Positions 1-7,117 of a stretch of DNA of 15,844 bases are shown piece by piece. Source of the DNA: Planctomycetota bacterium (GTDB lineage Bacteria > Planctomycetota > Planctomycetia > Isosphaerales > Isosphaeraceae); the NCBI GenBank assembly GCA_021777685.1, contig JAJYDH010000005.1:15212-31055 (forward strand), given 5' to 3'. A model generated the notes under the pieces. It saw nothing but the letters and a program-made list of their open reading frames with translations, did no database searches and had not been told where the DNA came from. The position numbers and the translations under genes are program-made. Position 1 is the first letter of the stretch; each line of letters begins with the position of its first letter.

Positions 1-2
1 CC

Positions 3-929
3 GACTGGACCGATGCCGTCTTCCCCGAGCGGTCGCACGACTTCGGCACCGTCGCCCGGGGGTCGAAGGTCCATCACTCCTTCAAGCTGATCAACTCGAC
101 CAACCAGGACATTCACATCGAGACCTGGCGGACCAAGTGCGGCTGCACCGACGTCCGCGTGGGGGCCAGGGACATCCCGCCCGGGACCCAGACCGTCATC
201 GAGGCCGTGGTCGACACGACCAAGTTCTCGGGCTACAAGGCGTCCGGGCTGGTCCTGGTGCTGGACCGGCCGATGCGGGCCGAGATCGACCTGAATCTCA
301 CCTGCTTCATCCGGTCCGACGTGATGTTGAATCCCGGCCAGGTCGACTTCGGCGTCGTCAATCGCTCGACCGGCCCGAAGGTCGAGCTGACCCTCGCCTA
401 TACTGGCGGCCAGGCCAACTGGGCCGTGACCGAGATGAAGACGATCAGCGACCACATCGTCGCCGAGCTTCGCGAGCAGGGGCGGTCGCCCGGCGGCCAG
501 GTGAATTACGTGCTCACGGCCACGCTCAAGCCCTCGGCCCCGGTCGGGTTCTTCAAGGACGAGATCACACTCCGGACCAACGACCCGAGCAGCCCGAACA
601 TCCCCGTCTCGGTCTCGGCCGTGGTCCAGTCGAACGTGACGATCTCCCCCTCGGTGATCAACCTCGGCTCCGTCAAGGCCGGTCAGACGATCCAGAAGAC
701 GGTCATGGTCCGATCGGCGCGGCCGTTCAAGGTCGCGGCGATCCGGCCGAGCCAACCGGACGTCTCGTCCCCCGCGCCCACCGACCAGTCGAAGCCGCTG
801 CACACGGTCGTCTTGACCTTCAAGGCCCCGACCCGTCCCGGCCCCTACAACGCGACGGTCGAGGTCGAGACTGACCTCAAGGACGAGCCGCCCGCCAAGC
901 TCACGACGTTCGCCAACATCCTACCCTGA
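3..929 (+). CDS. DUF1573 domain-containing protein, 5'-truncated by window edge
   Basis: The reading frame is open from base 3 to a TGA at 927-929 (308 residues), and the real start lies before the window. The visible N-terminus carries HDFGTVARGSKVHHSFKL followed by TKCGCTDV, the DFG-x-V strand and Cys-Gly-Cys motif typical of DUF1573, an Ig-like (ASH/MSP-type) beta-sandwich domain. Two further Ig-like repeats can be seen: NPGQVDFGVVNRSTGPKVEL and SPSVINLGSVKAGQTIQKT. In planctomycetes such proteins are usually exported or anchored in the envelope; here the signal peptide, if any, is outside the window. The biochemical role of the family is not established, and binding or scaffolding is the usual guess. 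An internal ATG near 159 is not the start, because the domain's strongest motif lies upstream of it. The gene faces a convergent small gene across a GC hairpin. Confidence 0.85.
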   Translation, partial: DWTDAVFPERSHDFGTVARGSKVHHSFKLINSTNQDIHIETWRTKCGCTDVRVGARDIPPGTQTVIEAVVDTTKFSGYKASGLVLVLDRPMRAEIDLNLTCFIRSDVMLNPGQVDFGVVNRSTGPKVELTLAYTGGQANWAVTEMKTISDHIVAELREQGRSPGGQVNYVLTATLKPSAPVGFFKDEITLRTNDPSSPNIPVSVSAVVQSNVTISPSVINLGSVKAGQTIQKTVMVRSARPFKVAAIRPSQPDVSSPAPTDQSKPLHTVVLTFKAPTRPGPYNATVEVETDLKDEPPAKLTTFANILP

Positions 930-950
930 GCGGCTCCGTCAAAGCCACGA

Positions 951-982
951 GGCCCGGGGGCCCCGATGGACCCCCGGGCCTA
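951..982. terminator. GC-rich hairpin between convergent genes
   Basis: AGGCCCGGGGG (951-961) is perfectly complementary to CCCCCGGGCCT (972-982), with a 10-base loop. It lies 22 bases after the stop of the DUF1573 gene and before the end of the convergent small gene at 1044, so it could serve both. There is no T-run on either side, so it is not a canonical intrinsic terminator. The assignment as terminator rests on position and stem strength. Confidence 0.55.
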
Positions 983-1043
983 GCCGGGATGGACTGTTCA
1001 TGAGAATCCGGCCTATGGCGAAGGACGCCTCAGGCCCGGGCGA

Positions 1044-1394
1044 TCAATAGCCGGTGCCGATCGCCGACAGGTTGCCCAGGGGCCGGCTGGTCGGGACCGG
1101 ATAGGCCGCCGAGGGGGCCGGGGCAGGGGGCGCCGGCGGAGCCGGGACCATCGGGGCGGTCGGGACCGCCATCGGGGCGGGGACGGCCTGCGGGGAGGAT
1201 GGATAGGACTGCATCGAGGCGGTCGGGGCCGCATACGGCGACCCATAAGGTGTCGCGTAGGGCCCGCCGCAGGGGCTCGCGGAATAGCAGCTCGCGGCGA
1301 CCGCCTTGCGGTGGTGGCACTTGCCGTGGTGCTTGCCGCCGCCGCAGAGGCCGGTCGTGGCGGACAGGACGGTGATCAGGACGATCTGGTGCAT
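1044..1394 (-). CDS. Small secreted Cys/His-rich, Pro/Ala-rich protein of unknown function
   Basis: Predicted protein of 116 residues starting at the ATG at 1392-1394. An AAGGGG ribosome-binding site lies about 9 bases upstream, which is why this start is preferred over in-frame starts further up to 1556. Residues 4-16 are hydrophobic and could be a short signal peptide, although no basic residue precedes them. Next comes a Cys/His cluster (Cys17, 26, 36 and 42; His22, 23, 27 and 28; KHHGKCHHRK), which could bind metal. The rest is low complexity: Tyr-Pro-Gly-Ala repeats (PYATPYGSPYAAP), then Pro/Ala/Val/Met repeats. I do not recognise a family. Low-complexity exported proteins with HHGKCHH-like stretches are, to my knowledge, common in planctomycetes. 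The function is not known. Confidence 0.65.
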   Translation of the reverse strand: MHQIVLITVLSATTGLCGGGKHHGKCHHRKAVAASCYSASPCGGPYATPYGSPYAAPTASMQSYPSSPQAVPAPMAVPTAPMVPAPPAPPAPAPSAAYPVPTSRPLGNLSAIGTGY

Positions 1395-1834
1395 CGGTAG
1401 AACCCCTTGTTTCTTGCTCTCAGGTGTCGATCCGTCATCTTCGTGCGGAGAGGCTCCGCATCGGGCGCCGACGCCCTTCGGGAGAGGGGGCATCGGCTCT
1501 GGCGTGTCTGTTGGCCGTCGGGGCGGTATGGCCCTCGACGACGCGACCTCGTCCATCCCAGACGCAGGTTGCCGCTCGGCGACTTCGCAATGCCCGACAT
1601 GAGGGTCCGGCCGCCGCCACCAAGGAGATCGGATTGTAGGGGTCGCCTTCCGGCCCCGACAACCTCAATCTCGGGGCCCTGGGCAACTGGGCTTGACGCG
1701 GCGAACTTTGACGTCAGCCGGTGATGTGTGTCGCCGGCCTCCGGTTGACAGTCGGTCGGGCCAGGACATAAGCTCGGTCCACATCAGGGCCGGGGCCCAG
1801 AGGATTGCCCCGGCCGGCCTCCGAGGGATCGACC
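1395..1834. other. Divergent intergenic region, 440 bp
   Basis: This lies between the small secreted protein gene (-) and the glycosyltransferase gene (+). Several ORFs cross it in all frames, but none has a good ribosome-binding site plus plausible protein composition. The only signals I can support are the ribosome-binding site of the minus-strand gene just upstream of 1394 and the promoter-like pair at 1745-1772. No RNA gene or repeat was recognised. Confidence 0.5.
1745..1772 (+). promoter_or_regulatory. Sigma70-like promoter for the glycosyltransferase gene
   Basis: A perfect TTGACA (-35) at 1745-1750 is followed after 16 bases by CATAAG (-10-like, 4 of 6 matches to TATAAT) at 1767-1772. 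This is 63 bases before the ATG at 1835 and correctly oriented. It is inferred from sequence alone. Confidence 0.45.
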
Positions 1835-3025
1835 ATGGCCAGCACCCTGACCCCGCCCCGCGTCCCGTCGTCCGATCAACGGCGAATGGCCCTCGCCGTG
1901 GCCGACGTCGGCTGGTACACGACCGAGAATCTTTTCCGGGAAACCCCCGATTCCCGGGCCTCGTCGCTGATGCTCCGATGCGCCGATGTCCGCGTGGCCT
2001 GGAGCAAGGGGGAGCGGCCCTGGACCTGGAACCGGCCGGCGTCGTCGGCCTCGCCCGGCCTCTGGAGACGCGACCTGGTCCTGCCGACGGGCTGGATGAA
2101 GACGTATCCGAGGATCGGGATGCGCCCGATCGCCCGCGCCATCCGCCGCTGGAAGTCCGAGCACGCTGCGGACGACCCGCTCGCCCTGGTCATGACCTAT
2201 CCTTATTACCTGCACATGGCCGACCGCGTCTGGCCCGACCGGCTGGTCTACTTCAATGTCGACGACTACCGTCTGTACTGGCCCAAGGTCGCCGACGAGG
2301 TGACGAGGATCGAACATCGGGCGGTCCGCGAGGCCGACCTGACCGTCTGCACGTCGCTTCACCGCGTCGAGGAGCTGCGACGGGCCGTGCCCGAGGCGGC
2401 CGACAAGATCCGTCACCTCCCGCACGGGGCACCGTCGGCCTCGATCCCCGACCGGCCCCAGCACCTGCCTTCCGAGTTGCCCGAGGACATCGCCCACCTC
2501 CCACGCCCCCTGATCGGCTACGTCGGCACGCTGGAGGACCGGGTCGACTGGTCGCTCATGGCGAGGCTGGCCGGGTCGAACCCGGCCGCCTCGATCGTCC
2601 TCGTGGGACGGGTGGGCCCGGACGGGGATGCTCCCTGGCAGGCCGACCGTCGCCGATGCCTGGCCTCGCCCAACGTCCACGCGATCGGCTGGCGGCCCCA
2701 GACGACCATCGACGCCTACAACCGCTCGTTCGACCTCGGCCTGATCCCGTATCGGGTCGACCACCCTTTCAACGTCGCCTGCTGCCCGACCAAGATCATG
2801 GATTACATGGCCGCCGGCCGGCCCGTCGTGGCGACCGACCTGCCCGAATGCCGGCTCTACCCCCACCTCTTCGACGTCGTCACGCCCGAGGATTTCCCCG
2901 GGGCCGTCGAAGCCCGGCTCGCCGCCGGGCCGGACGACGGGCGGGCCGCGCTCCGATGGGAATTCGCGGTCGAGAACTCCTGCCGGAGGGTCGCAGAGCG
3001 CCTGCTCGACTGGATCGAGGCATAG
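1835..3025 (+). CDS. GT-B fold glycosyltransferase (group 1 / GT4-like)
   Basis: Predicted protein of 396 residues, cytoplasmic or membrane-peripheral, with no signal peptide or transmembrane segment. It probably transfers a sugar from an activated nucleotide donor to a polysaccharide, lipid or other acceptor; the substrates cannot be read from the sequence. The N-terminal half carries FNVDDYRLYWP (140-150) and EADLTVCTS (166-174), as in group 1 transferases that scan for a partner domain. The C-terminal donor-binding half has LIGYVGTLEDRVDW (226-239), IVLVGRVGP (254-262), NVHAIGWRP (280-288) and PTKIMDYMAAGRPVVATDLPE (318-338). The last corresponds to the family's K-x-x-E-Y-x-A-x-G-x-P motif, with Asp323 in place of the usual Glu. 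The start at 1835 has GAGGGA 7 bases upstream; a TTG at 1805 is less likely. The gene stands alone, with no other polysaccharide genes beside it in the window. Confidence 0.85.
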   Translation: MASTLTPPRVPSSDQRRMALAVADVGWYTTENLFRETPDSRASSLMLRCADVRVAWSKGERPWTWNRPASSASPGLWRRDLVLPTGWMKTYPRIGMRPIARAIRRWKSEHAADDPLALVMTYPYYLHMADRVWPDRLVYFNVDDYRLYWPKVADEVTRIEHRAVREADLTVCTSLHRVEELRRAVPEAADKIRHLPHGAPSASIPDRPQHLPSELPEDIAHLPRPLIGYVGTLEDRVDWSLMARLAGSNPAASIVLVGRVGPDGDAPWQADRRRCLASPNVHAIGWRPQTTIDAYNRSFDLGLIPYRVDHPFNVACCPTKIMDYMAAGRPVVATDLPECRLYPHLFDVVTPEDFPGAVEARLAAGPDDGRAALRWEFAVENSCRRVAERLLDWIEA

Positions 3026-3052
3026 CGATGCCCACCCTACACCCTGAAAGGC

Positions 3053-3394
3053 TTACCAGGAAGGGAGGAATCCCGGGGCGAGGAAGCCGGGCGTGTTGAA
3101 CAGGTAGATCGCCCAGAAGTCGCCGAGGAGCATCAGTTCTTTCGCGTTGAAGTGGACGGGGAGTTCGGGCGGCGAGAGGCGGTATTCGAAGCCCAGAGGA
3201 TCGGTGTCGGGTCCCTGGAAGGTGGCGAAGCCGTCGGTGACGTTGATCTGGGCCTGCCGCAGGGCAGCCTGGAGCGCCGTATCATTCCCAGGGGTGCCCG
3301 TCGCCTGGGCGACCAGCCACTTGACGGGAACGCGAGTGACCCAGCGTGTCAGCTCGATCACAGCTCTTTGCAGCGGATCACGGCCGGATGACAT
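3053..3394 (-). pseudogene. Host ORF remnant cut by the insertion sequence (3' part, unknown family)
   Basis: This 113-codon ORF has its ATG (3392-3394) inside the left terminal inverted repeat of the insertion sequence. The first 9 codons are therefore IS sequence and only about 3053-3366 is host DNA. No ribosome-binding site precedes the ATG. The host-derived part reads AVIELTRWVTRVPVKWLV, then NVTDGFATFQGPDTDPLGFEYRL in two consecutive stretches, then PVHFNAKELMLLGDFWAIYL, and ends in FLAPGFLPSW. It has a normal mixed composition with several aromatic residues, so it looks like real coding sequence rather than a shadow. I do not recognise the family. The likely history is that the insertion separated the 5' end of this gene, which may survive as the short ORF at 4934-5028. 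Its stop is only 27 bases from the convergent glycosyltransferase stop. Confidence 0.5.
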
Positions 3395-3398
3395 GTGT
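3367..3398 (+). repeat. Left terminal inverted repeat of the IS701-like element
   Basis: Reads TTTGCAGCGGATCAC, then GGCCGG, then ATGACATGTGT. Compared with the reverse complement of 4902-4933 it matches at 27 of 32 positions: two perfect 11-bp blocks (CAGCGGATCAC and ATGACATGTGT) flank a divergent 6-base centre. This is the end downstream of the transposase. Confidence 0.85.
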
Positions 3399-3435
3399 AG
3401 TTATGGTGTAACACTTGGCTGGAACCTGATGTTGA

Positions 3436-4813
3436 GCGGCGAGGCGGGAACGCCTTGGTTTTCGCGTGCCAGTGGTAGATTCGCGCCTCCTCGTTACGCC
3501 GCAGCACGTCGCCGATCTCCCGGGCGATCTCGGCGGGCTCCGTGGTCGCTTACGGAGCAGCGCGGTGAAGATCGCACGCGCCTGGCAGACTGTCATGGCC
3601 GGGGTTTTTCCCCCCCGATCCGCTGTCGCTCCAGTATCAGGAACCACGGCGCCAGCAGGCTCAGCGTGATATGGTGATGCCAACCCACATAGCTCCTCAC
3701 CTCATAATGTGCCAGCCCCACCTCGCCCTTGGCCTCCTGGAAGACCCGCTCGACCCGGTGTCGCTTCGACCTCACGGCCACCACCTCGGTCAGCGGCACC
3801 GCGGCCGGGGCGTTGCTCATCGAATAGGTCACCTCGGGCACGGCGTCCGGGGTCCGGATGACCAGCAGTCGCTCCTCCGGCCCGATCCGACGCCCGAGCT
3901 TGGCGCGGACCCGGGCCAACACCGCCTCGACCATCACCGGCCCCTGATCACCATCGCGGATCGTCAGCCGGGTCCAGCGGTCGGCCGGCAAGCTCGATGC
4001 CCAGGTGTCGGCGCGGACGAAGGGGACCTCGGGGCGACTGCCGCCACGACGTCCCTTCCGCTGCCGGCGGCGGCCCTCGGGGTCGCGGATCGTGGTGTCG
4101 CAGGGCACGTCCAGGACGTACCGCTCGCCGCGACGGCGCAACAGGGTGCGAAACTCCGAGGCTCGGCCGAACTCGTCGTCGCCCGCGACCCAGCCGTGCG
4201 GCATCTCGGCACCGGTGCGGGCCAGCAACTCGGCGGCGATCTCCCAGGTCTTCTGGGATTTCACCCCATCGGGGACGTGGCAAGCCTCGCGACGCGCGGG
4301 ATCGTCGGCCCAGTCCCTGGGCAGGTAGAGCCGGCGGTCCAGCGGAGCATGGCCCTTGGAGGGGACGTAGGCCAGGAGGACGCCGATCTGGCAGTTGTCC
4401 TAATTGCCAAGCCGGCCGCACCACATCCGGGCCACGTCGCAACTGTCCCGGCCCTTCTTGGGGAAGCCGGAGGGGTCGAGGACGATGACCCCGTCCGGTC
4501 CGCCCAACTCCTCGGCGACGTGCCGCCTCATCTCCGAGGCGATCACCTCGTCGTCCCAGGCGCCGAACATCTGGAGGTTTTTGCGGGGGATGCCGGCCTG
4601 GCGAGCGATCGGCTCGACCGATTTCCGCTGGAGGCCGCCGAGGAGGCCTCGGACGAAGGCGACGGCATGGTCGCGCCGCTCCTGGCGGCGGAACGCGGTC
4701 AGGTAACGCCCGAGGAAGCGGGCGAGATGAGACCGGCATTCGCGGACGTCCTCGGCCGAGACGGTGGCATCGGCCAGGAGGGCGACGGCCTCAGGGTGTT
4801 CCGGCAGCGACAT
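3436..4813 (-). pseudogene. IS701-family transposase, inactivated by a stop codon and two frameshifts
   Basis: The ATG at 4813 opens a frame with MSLPEHPEAVALLADATV and then GVIVLDPSGFPKKGRDSCDV, holding the first catalytic Asp. At 4400-4402 an in-frame TAG interrupts WCGRLGN-stop-DNCQIGVLLAYV, where family members usually have a sense codon; CAG to TAG would be a single base change. The same frame continues through RRLYLPRDW and GWVAGDDEFGRASEFR (second Asp), then VERVFQEAKGEVGLAHYEVR (Glu) and GWHHHITLSLLAPWFLILE, to a stop near 3593. Beyond that the C-terminal tail survives in two other frames: TPAMTVCQARAIFTALLRKRP, then AEIAREIGDVLRRNEEARIYHW. This implies one-base losses near the G7A5 run at 3605-3616 and near 3535-3540. 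The 3' end at 3436 is approximate. The catalytic triad residues are still encoded, but no full-length protein can be made without readthrough and frameshifting. Confidence 0.8.
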
Positions 4814-4901
4814 GGCGGCGGCTCCTTGCGGGGTAACTCCAGGTCGCGCATCATGAGTCGAAAAAGATTATGAAAAAACAAAAATACGTGACAGGAGAAC
4901 G

Positions 4902-4933
4902 ACACATGTCATTCGTTGGTGATCCGCTGTAAA
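4902..4933 (-). repeat. Right terminal inverted repeat of the IS701-like element
   Basis: On the minus strand it reads TTTACAGCGGATCAC, then CAACGA, then ATGACATGTGT, the partner of 3367-3398. It lies 88 bases upstream of the transposase ATG. The intervening 4850-4900 stretch is unusually A-rich for this window (runs such as GAAAAAACAAAAATACG), as expected for an element's own promoter region or for DNA of foreign base composition. Confidence 0.85.
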
Positions 4934-5028
4934 TGACCAGCCCCACCTCTTGTCTTCGATTCCGCCCTGTCTCCAGGCTCATCCTTGAAAAAGTCCGCTT
5001 CCATCTCTTCTCCCACGCTTCCTCTCAT
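4934..5028 (-). other. Possible 5' remnant of the host ORF interrupted by the insertion sequence
   Basis: On the minus strand an ATG at 5026-5028, or a second at 5002-5004 with GGAGAAG just upstream, opens a frame of about 32 codons. It begins MRGSVGEEMEADFFKDEPGD, runs straight into the right inverted repeat, and stops within it at 4909-4911. If a 4-bp target duplication is subtracted, this frame would join in phase with the remnant at 3053-3366. That is weak support, a one-in-three chance. No family is recognisable, and it may be meaningless. Confidence 0.2.
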
Positions 5029-5186
5029 CCTTCAAGTTAACGGCCAGGGAGCCGTGGGGATCTCCTCGCACCATTTGCCGGTGATGAGGGCCAGAGATTT
5101 TTCTGGACAGGATGCGTGCCGGTCGCCAGACTCTCGGACAGGCGTTGGAAACGGAGTCCTTGCCTCACTTCTCCGAGAGGATCACC

Positions 5187-6842
5187 ATGACGACGAGCGG
5201 GATCGCGATCCGGGCGGGAGCCCTGGCGATGGGCCTCGGGCTGATCGGTGTCGGTCCGGCCGCCCCGGGCGCCGACCGGCCGAAGGCCGATCGGGTCGCC
5301 GAGGGGCGCGAGTTGTTCCTCCGCGAGTGGACCCCGAACGACCCGAGGAGCCCTCACGGCGACGGCCTCGGCCCGGTCTTCAACGACTCCTCGTGCGTCG
5401 GCTGCCACAACGCGGGAGGCTCCGGCGGCGGCGGCCCGTCGAGCAAGAACGTCGATATCGTGACCGCCGTCTTCAACGGCTCCCGCCCGCAGGTTGTGGG
5501 CCAGGGCCAGGCGGTCGCGGCCCCGCCCCCCGGCTACCTCCAGCGGGCGGCCATGTCGCTCCTGGGGATCTCCGGGCCGGGTCGCCAGCCGAGCGGCATC
5601 CAACTCTCGCCGCCGCCGGCCCCGAGGCCCGACACCTCGAAGCTGGTCGAGGCCCACGCCGGATTCCGGACCGCCCGGAGCGTCGTGCTCCACAAGTCGA
5701 GCGTCGACCCCGGCTATGAAGCCTGGCGGCTGACGATGACCGGCGGGAGCCAGTTCGCGCCCGAGATGGCCACTTTGGCGAACCTCGACCCGGAATCGCG
5801 CGCCGAGGCCGAGATGGCCCAGATCCGCAATCTCGAAAAGATGGGCCCGAACATGCGGGCCCAGGTCACGATCGGGGATTTCGAGCTGGTCCACTCGCAG
5901 CGGAACCCGACGGCCCTCTTCGGCGCCGGGCCGATCGACTCGATCCCCGACGCCGCGATCGAGGCCGCCGCCCTCGTGAAATACCCCGACTTCCCCGAGG
6001 TCGCCGGACGGGTCGCCCGCCAGAAGGACGGCCGGATCGGCCGGTTCGGCTGGAAGGCCCAGACGCCGACGCTCAACGACTTCGTCCTGACCGCCTGCGC
6101 CGTCGAACTGGGACTGGAAGTCCCCGGCCATCCCCAGGGCGGGCTCCCGAAGCCCTCGCTCAGGACCGCGACCCAGACGGCCTGCAAGGTCGAGCTGGCG
6201 GTCGACGGATCGATTCAGCCGCACGCGAAGTCGATCCTCGAAGCGGCACCGCTCGACCTGACCGCCGAGCAATGCGCCTCGCTGGAGTCGTACATCCGCG
6301 ACCTCCCGACGCCGATCGAGCTGAACAGGGCCGACAAGGACGTCGAGGCGGGCCGGGCCCTGTTCGCCAGGGTCGGCTGCGCCACCTGCCACTCGGCCAG
6401 GCTCGGCGACGTCGAGGGGATTTACAGCGACATGCTGATCCACGACATGGGGCAAGAACTCGGCGACACCGGCTCGTACACTCCGTTCGTGCCCGGCTCG
6501 GACGACCCCGACTTCATCGACCCGCCCATCTCCGAGACCGTGGCCCAGGCCCAGGATGAAGATCAGGAGACGCCCGTCCGCCCGGCGAAGAAGCCGAAGA
6601 CCGGCCCGGCGACCCGCCAGGAATGGCGGACCCCGCCCCTCTGGGGCGTCCGCGACTCCAGCCCGTATCTCCACGACGGCCGGGCCCCGACGCTGGAGCG
6701 GGCGATCGTCCACCACGGAGGGCAGGGGGAGCGGTCGGCGAAGGCGTATTTCGCCCTCACCCCTCGCGAGCGGATGCAGGTCCAGGCGTTCCTGAAGTCG
6801 CTTGCCGCCCCCGCCGAAGGGCCGGGCTACGCCCGCCGCTGA
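5187..6842 (+). CDS. Di-heme oxidoreductase, DUF1111 / cytochrome c peroxidase-like
   Basis: Predicted exported protein of 551 residues. Residues 5-29 form a hydrophobic segment with an AAPGA cleavage region, so it acts in the periplasm. There are two heme c attachment motifs, CVGCH (Cys70-His74, in GPVFNDSSCVGCHN) and CATCH (Cys398-His402, in ALFARVGCATCHS). The C-terminus has SPYLHDGRAPTLERAIVHHG and LTPRERMQVQAFLKSL, as in DUF1111 di-heme oxidoreductases related to the bacterial cytochrome c peroxidase/MauG group. The family is expected to move electrons between a small soluble donor and peroxide or another substrate; the substrate here is unknown. A charged, low-complexity insert (QDEDQETPVRPAKKPKTGP) sits near residue 455. 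The start at 5187 has GAGAGG 6 bases upstream and fits the signal peptide; the earlier GTG/ATG at 5112 does not. It appears monocistronic, between the insertion sequence and a palindrome cluster. Confidence 0.9.
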   Translation: MTTSGIAIRAGALAMGLGLIGVGPAAPGADRPKADRVAEGRELFLREWTPNDPRSPHGDGLGPVFNDSSCVGCHNAGGSGGGGPSSKNVDIVTAVFNGSRPQVVGQGQAVAAPPPGYLQRAAMSLLGISGPGRQPSGIQLSPPPAPRPDTSKLVEAHAGFRTARSVVLHKSSVDPGYEAWRLTMTGGSQFAPEMATLANLDPESRAEAEMAQIRNLEKMGPNMRAQVTIGDFELVHSQRNPTALFGAGPIDSIPDAAIEAAALVKYPDFPEVAGRVARQKDGRIGRFGWKAQTPTLNDFVLTACAVELGLEVPGHPQGGLPKPSLRTATQTACKVELAVDGSIQPHAKSILEAAPLDLTAEQCASLESYIRDLPTPIELNRADKDVEAGRALFARVGCATCHSARLGDVEGIYSDMLIHDMGQELGDTGSYTPFVPGSDDPDFIDPPISETVAQAQDEDQETPVRPAKKPKTGPATRQEWRTPPLWGVRDSSPYLHDGRAPTLERAIVHHGGQGERSAKAYFALTPRERMQVQAFLKSLAAPAEGPGYARR

Positions 6843-6895
6843 GCCTTCAGGACCGCCGACGGGATGAACTCCCGGTCTCCCGGCTGAGCCTTTGA

Positions 6896-7030
6896 AGTGC
6901 GGGAGCTTGCTCCCGCTTTCCTGGGAGGGAGCTTGCTCCCGGATCTGAAAACCGCCCGGTCCCGGGAGCAAGCTCCCGGGATCAAAGCGGGAGCAAGCTC
7001 CCGCACTCCAGGCCGAGACCAAGCTCCCGC
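6896..7030. repeat. Cluster of nested GGGAGCTTGCTCCC palindromes (REP-like)
   Basis: There are four perfect copies of the 14-base core: GGGAGCTTGCTCCC at 6901-6914 and 6927-6940, and its reverse complement GGGAGCAAGCTCCC at 6964-6977 and 6989-7002. A half copy (AAGCTCCCGC) follows at 7021-7030. Each core is itself a hairpin. In addition, copy 1 with its flanks (6896-6919) is a perfect 24-base inverted repeat of copy 4 (6984-7007), and copy 2 faces copy 3. The whole 112-base block can thus fold as one large stem or as four small ones. It lies between the stop of the di-heme gene and the DUF1559-like gene, so it may act as a terminator or mRNA-stabilising element, or be a mobile REP-type repeat. 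I see no function directly. Confidence 0.85.
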
Positions 7031-7117
7031 GAACGGTCGGGAAGTGACAGGATCGGCGATCTTCAAGGACACGGTCGAGCCCCAGCCTCGATGGGACATC
7101 GGAAAGGATTTCGGACC

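Larger units (their letters stand above)
3367..4933 (-). mobile_element. IS701-family-like insertion sequence, degenerate
   Basis: The element is 1567 bp. Its ends are 32-bp imperfect inverted repeats (3367-3398 and 4902-4933), and it holds a single transposase reading frame on the minus strand, now broken. The transposase motifs (LDPSGFPKKG, a downstream GDDEFG, and a C-terminal Glu region FQEAKGEVGLAHYEVR) match the DDE_5/IS701 type. Size and organisation fit that family. IS701 elements usually duplicate 4 bp of target. I see no matching 4-bp direct repeat at the borders (GCTC at 3363-3366, TGAC at 4934-4937), so the duplication has decayed, flanking DNA has rearranged, or the exact ends differ by a few bases. 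With a broken transposase it could only move if a related enzyme acted on it. Confidence 0.8.

Noticed and set aside
3605..3616. Programmed -1 frameshift site in the transposase
   Set aside because: The G7A5 run is not a canonical slippery heptamer in the zero frame, and the gene also has a nonsense codon and another frameshift, so decay is simpler.
3671..4873. 400-codon plus-strand frame across the insertion sequence
   Set aside because: It is open on the strand opposite the transposase, but its sequence has no family motif, while the minus strand carries the DDE motifs.
6896..7030. CRISPR array
   Set aside because: The copies alternate in orientation, are palindromic with unequal short spacing, and there are no cas genes.
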